DNA from: Hyphomicrobiales bacterium
GTDB taxonomy: Bacteria; Pseudomonadota; Alphaproteobacteria; Rhizobiales; NORP267
Length of the DNA stretch: 60,618 nucleotides
Assembly (NCBI GenBank): GCA_030688605.1
Contig: JAUYJB010000100.1
Span: 1 to 60,618, forward strand
Direction: 5' to 3'
The translations under genes were made by a program, and so were the position numbers. The first letter of the stretch is position 1. Every line of letters starts with the position of its first letter. Shown one piece after another: positions 59,408 to 60,618 of the stretch. The notes under the pieces were generated by a model. It was not told where the DNA came from. It saw only the letters and a list, made by a program, of their open reading frames with translations, and did no database searches.

Positions 59408-60307
59408 ATGCCGGATTCACAACCCAAGAGCCAGATCGAGCTGATCGACTTCGGCTCCGAAGCTCCTTCCCGTCGGCTGTCCTACGCCGAGCGGGTGGTC
59501 CATGACGGCGTCGGCGTAAGCCGCTGTACATTGCAGCCAAACCCGGGAACGGAGATCGGCGCCACGCAGTTCACGGTCGCCATCCACGAGGGCATGCCGT
59601 TCGAGATGGAGTGGCGTCTACCGGAAAGCCAGCAGACGGAACGGCGTCGGATCGCCGCTGGAGAGCTTCATATCAATCCTGCCGACCGGCCGATCTTCCT
59701 GCGCTGGACGAGTTCACCACGAGTTCTCGTCATCGCGCTGGAGCAGACCTTCATCGAGCAAGTGGTGAGTGATGCCTTCGATGGGATCGAGCCAGTGCTG
59801 CGAAATGTGATCGGCATCCGGGATCCGGTGATCGAGGGCATGGCTGCCGCGTGGCGCCACGAACTGGTCGAACGTGGCGTCGGCGGCCGGCTCTATGCGG
59901 AGGGGCTGGGGTCGGTGCTCGCCGTCCACCTCTTCCGTACCTATGGCGATGGATTGAGGCGGGCGCCGCCACTGATTGGGGGACTCGGCGCACTGCGCTT
60001 GCGGCGCGTCGCCGACTACATCGAGGCGCGTCTCGCCGAAGATGTCAGCCTGCGCGATCTGGCAGCGGTGGCGGGCTTGAGCACGCATCATTTCGGTGAA
60101 GCCTTCAAGGCCTCCACCGGCAGGTCGCCGCATCGCTACCTGATCGAACGGCGCATCCGGCGGGGCAAGGAACTCTTGCTCGGCGCCGACCGGTCGATCG
60201 CCGAGATTGCCGTTTCCGTTGGCTTCGCCAGCCACAGCCACTTCACTGACAATTTCCGGAGGCTGACAGGCATCACACCCTCCCGTTTTCGGATAGACCG
60301 GAGCTGA
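59408..60307 (+). CDS. AraC-family transcriptional regulator
   Basis: This protein of about 299 residues (ATG 59408; an upstream ATG at 59369 is an alternative) has an N-terminal sensory region (SYAERVVHDGVGVSRCTLQP, EGMPFEMEWRLPESQQ). The C-terminal AraC helix-turn-helix domain is complete: LRDLAAVAGLSTHHFGEAFK is the first helix-turn-helix and SIAEIAVSVGFASHSHFTDN the second, ending FRRLTGITPSRFR. AraC proteins activate or repress nearby genes on sensing a small molecule. It is divergent from the lipoprotein gene, an obvious candidate target. Confidence 0.9.
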   Translation: MPDSQPKSQIELIDFGSEAPSRRLSYAERVVHDGVGVSRCTLQPNPGTEIGATQFTVAIHEGMPFEMEWRLPESQQTERRRIAAGELHINPADRPIFLRWTSSPRVLVIALEQTFIEQVVSDAFDGIEPVLRNVIGIRDPVIEGMAAAWRHELVERGVGGRLYAEGLGSVLAVHLFRTYGDGLRRAPPLIGGLGALRLRRVADYIEARLAEDVSLRDLAAVAGLSTHHFGEAFKASTGRSPHRYLIERRIRRGKELLLGADRSIAEIAVSVGFASHSHFTDNFRRLTGITPSRFRIDRS

Positions 60308-60431
60308 ACTGGACGACGGTCACGATAGCGATCCCTCATGCGCACCCGAAGTTATGTGTTGATGACGTAAGCGCGTGGCGGACGGGCGCGGCTAGACCGA
60401 CCTGCGAGGTTCGGGCGGACAATGAATCGGC

Positions 60432-60618
60432 TTATGCTCTGGCACGCTTTGGTCGGCGACTTTGAATCGGTGGGGGTAAAGGCTCGTCGACGTGAAGAAG
60501 GTTCGAGAGCAATGCGCAGGGGTCTGTTTCAAGCGCTTCGGCGACCTCAACGAATTCAACGACATCCAGCCTGCGCTCCCCGCCTTCATACTTGGCGACA
60601 AAGGACTGCGGGCGATCG
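60432..60618 (-). CDS. XRE-family helix-turn-helix regulator, 5' end outside the window
   Basis: The minus-strand frame entering from the right edge reads DRPQSFVAKYEGGERRLDVV and EFVEVAEALETDPCALLSNL, ending at a TAA at 60432-60434. The phrase SFVAKYEGGERRLDVVE is the recognition-helix and end region of XRE-type repressors (xre/HTH_3). At least the first 20-30 residues lie beyond 60618. No partner is visible in the window. Confidence 0.8.
   Translation of the reverse strand, partial: DRPQSFVAKYEGGERRLDVVEFVEVAEALETDPCALLSNLLHVDEPLPPPIQSRRPKRARA

Overview
The window is GC-rich DNA from an alphaproteobacterium, most likely of the Hyphomicrobiales (Rhizobiales) or a related order. The signs are a bacterial transglutaminase-like cysteine peptidase, a GumC-type tyrosine kinase/co-polymerase next to a beta-barrel protein, alphaproteobacterial IS110, IS630 and IS1595 relatives, and a plasmid/ICE-like block (ParB-like, ArdC, strawberry-notch, DUF2493, DUF2285). 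The genus cannot be read from the sequence.

Positions 1-46.2 kb are an exopolysaccharide/surface glycan locus in several transcription units. After an IS3 scrap come a Ser/Thr-type phosphatase (155-874) and a transglutaminase-like peptidase (1184-1903). A six-gene minus-strand export operon (9286 to 1889) follows: Wza-like lipoprotein, unknown periplasmic protein, outer-membrane beta-barrel, Wzc/GumC-like BY-kinase, TPR-like membrane protein and O-antigen-ligase-like polymerase. From 10.9 to 19.5 kb a plus-strand run encodes a VanZ-glycosyltransferase fusion, an unknown protein, a GT4, two methyltransferases, a flippase and a GMC oxidoreductase. From 23.6 to 44.8 kb there are a second flippase, a second polymerase, GT4 and GT2 enzymes, UDP-glucose dehydrogenase (ugd), undecaprenyl diphosphate synthase (uppS), an epimerase, a polysaccharide deacetylase, a GT2-methyltransferase fusion, an MsbA-like ABC exporter and a sulfatase-fold membrane transferase. 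Together they could make, polymerise, modify and export a glycan by a Wzx/Wzy-type route. No initiating sugar-phosphate transferase is visible, so that step must be encoded elsewhere.

The glycan locus is decaying and rearranging. A flippase/glycosyltransferase chimera, an IS630 broken around two divergent IS110 elements, a sulfotransferase start fragment, two truncated methyltransferases, and a glycosyltransferase copy with a nonsense codon plus a frameshift all lie inside it. An exact 18-bp inverted repeat (9404-9421 and 46230-46247) lies at the broken ends of an IS1595 transposase fragment and a Mrr-like nuclease gene, 36.8 kb apart.

Positions 46.4-58.2 kb form a compact minus-strand block typical of alphaproteobacterial plasmids or integrative elements: DUF2493/SLOG protein, Toprim protein, a 1448-residue methylase/strawberry-notch helicase, a small unknown protein, ParB-like protein, a frameshifted small gene, ArdC antirestriction protein and a frameshifted DUF6499/DUF2285 gene. 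Three of its genes are preceded by a similar hairpin leader with a CU/GA-rich loop just upstream of the ribosome binding site; this is the most interesting possibly undescribed regulatory signal here. The right edge holds a lipoprotein, an AraC-family regulator and the 3' part of an XRE-family regulator. No tRNA, rRNA or CRISPR array was recognised.
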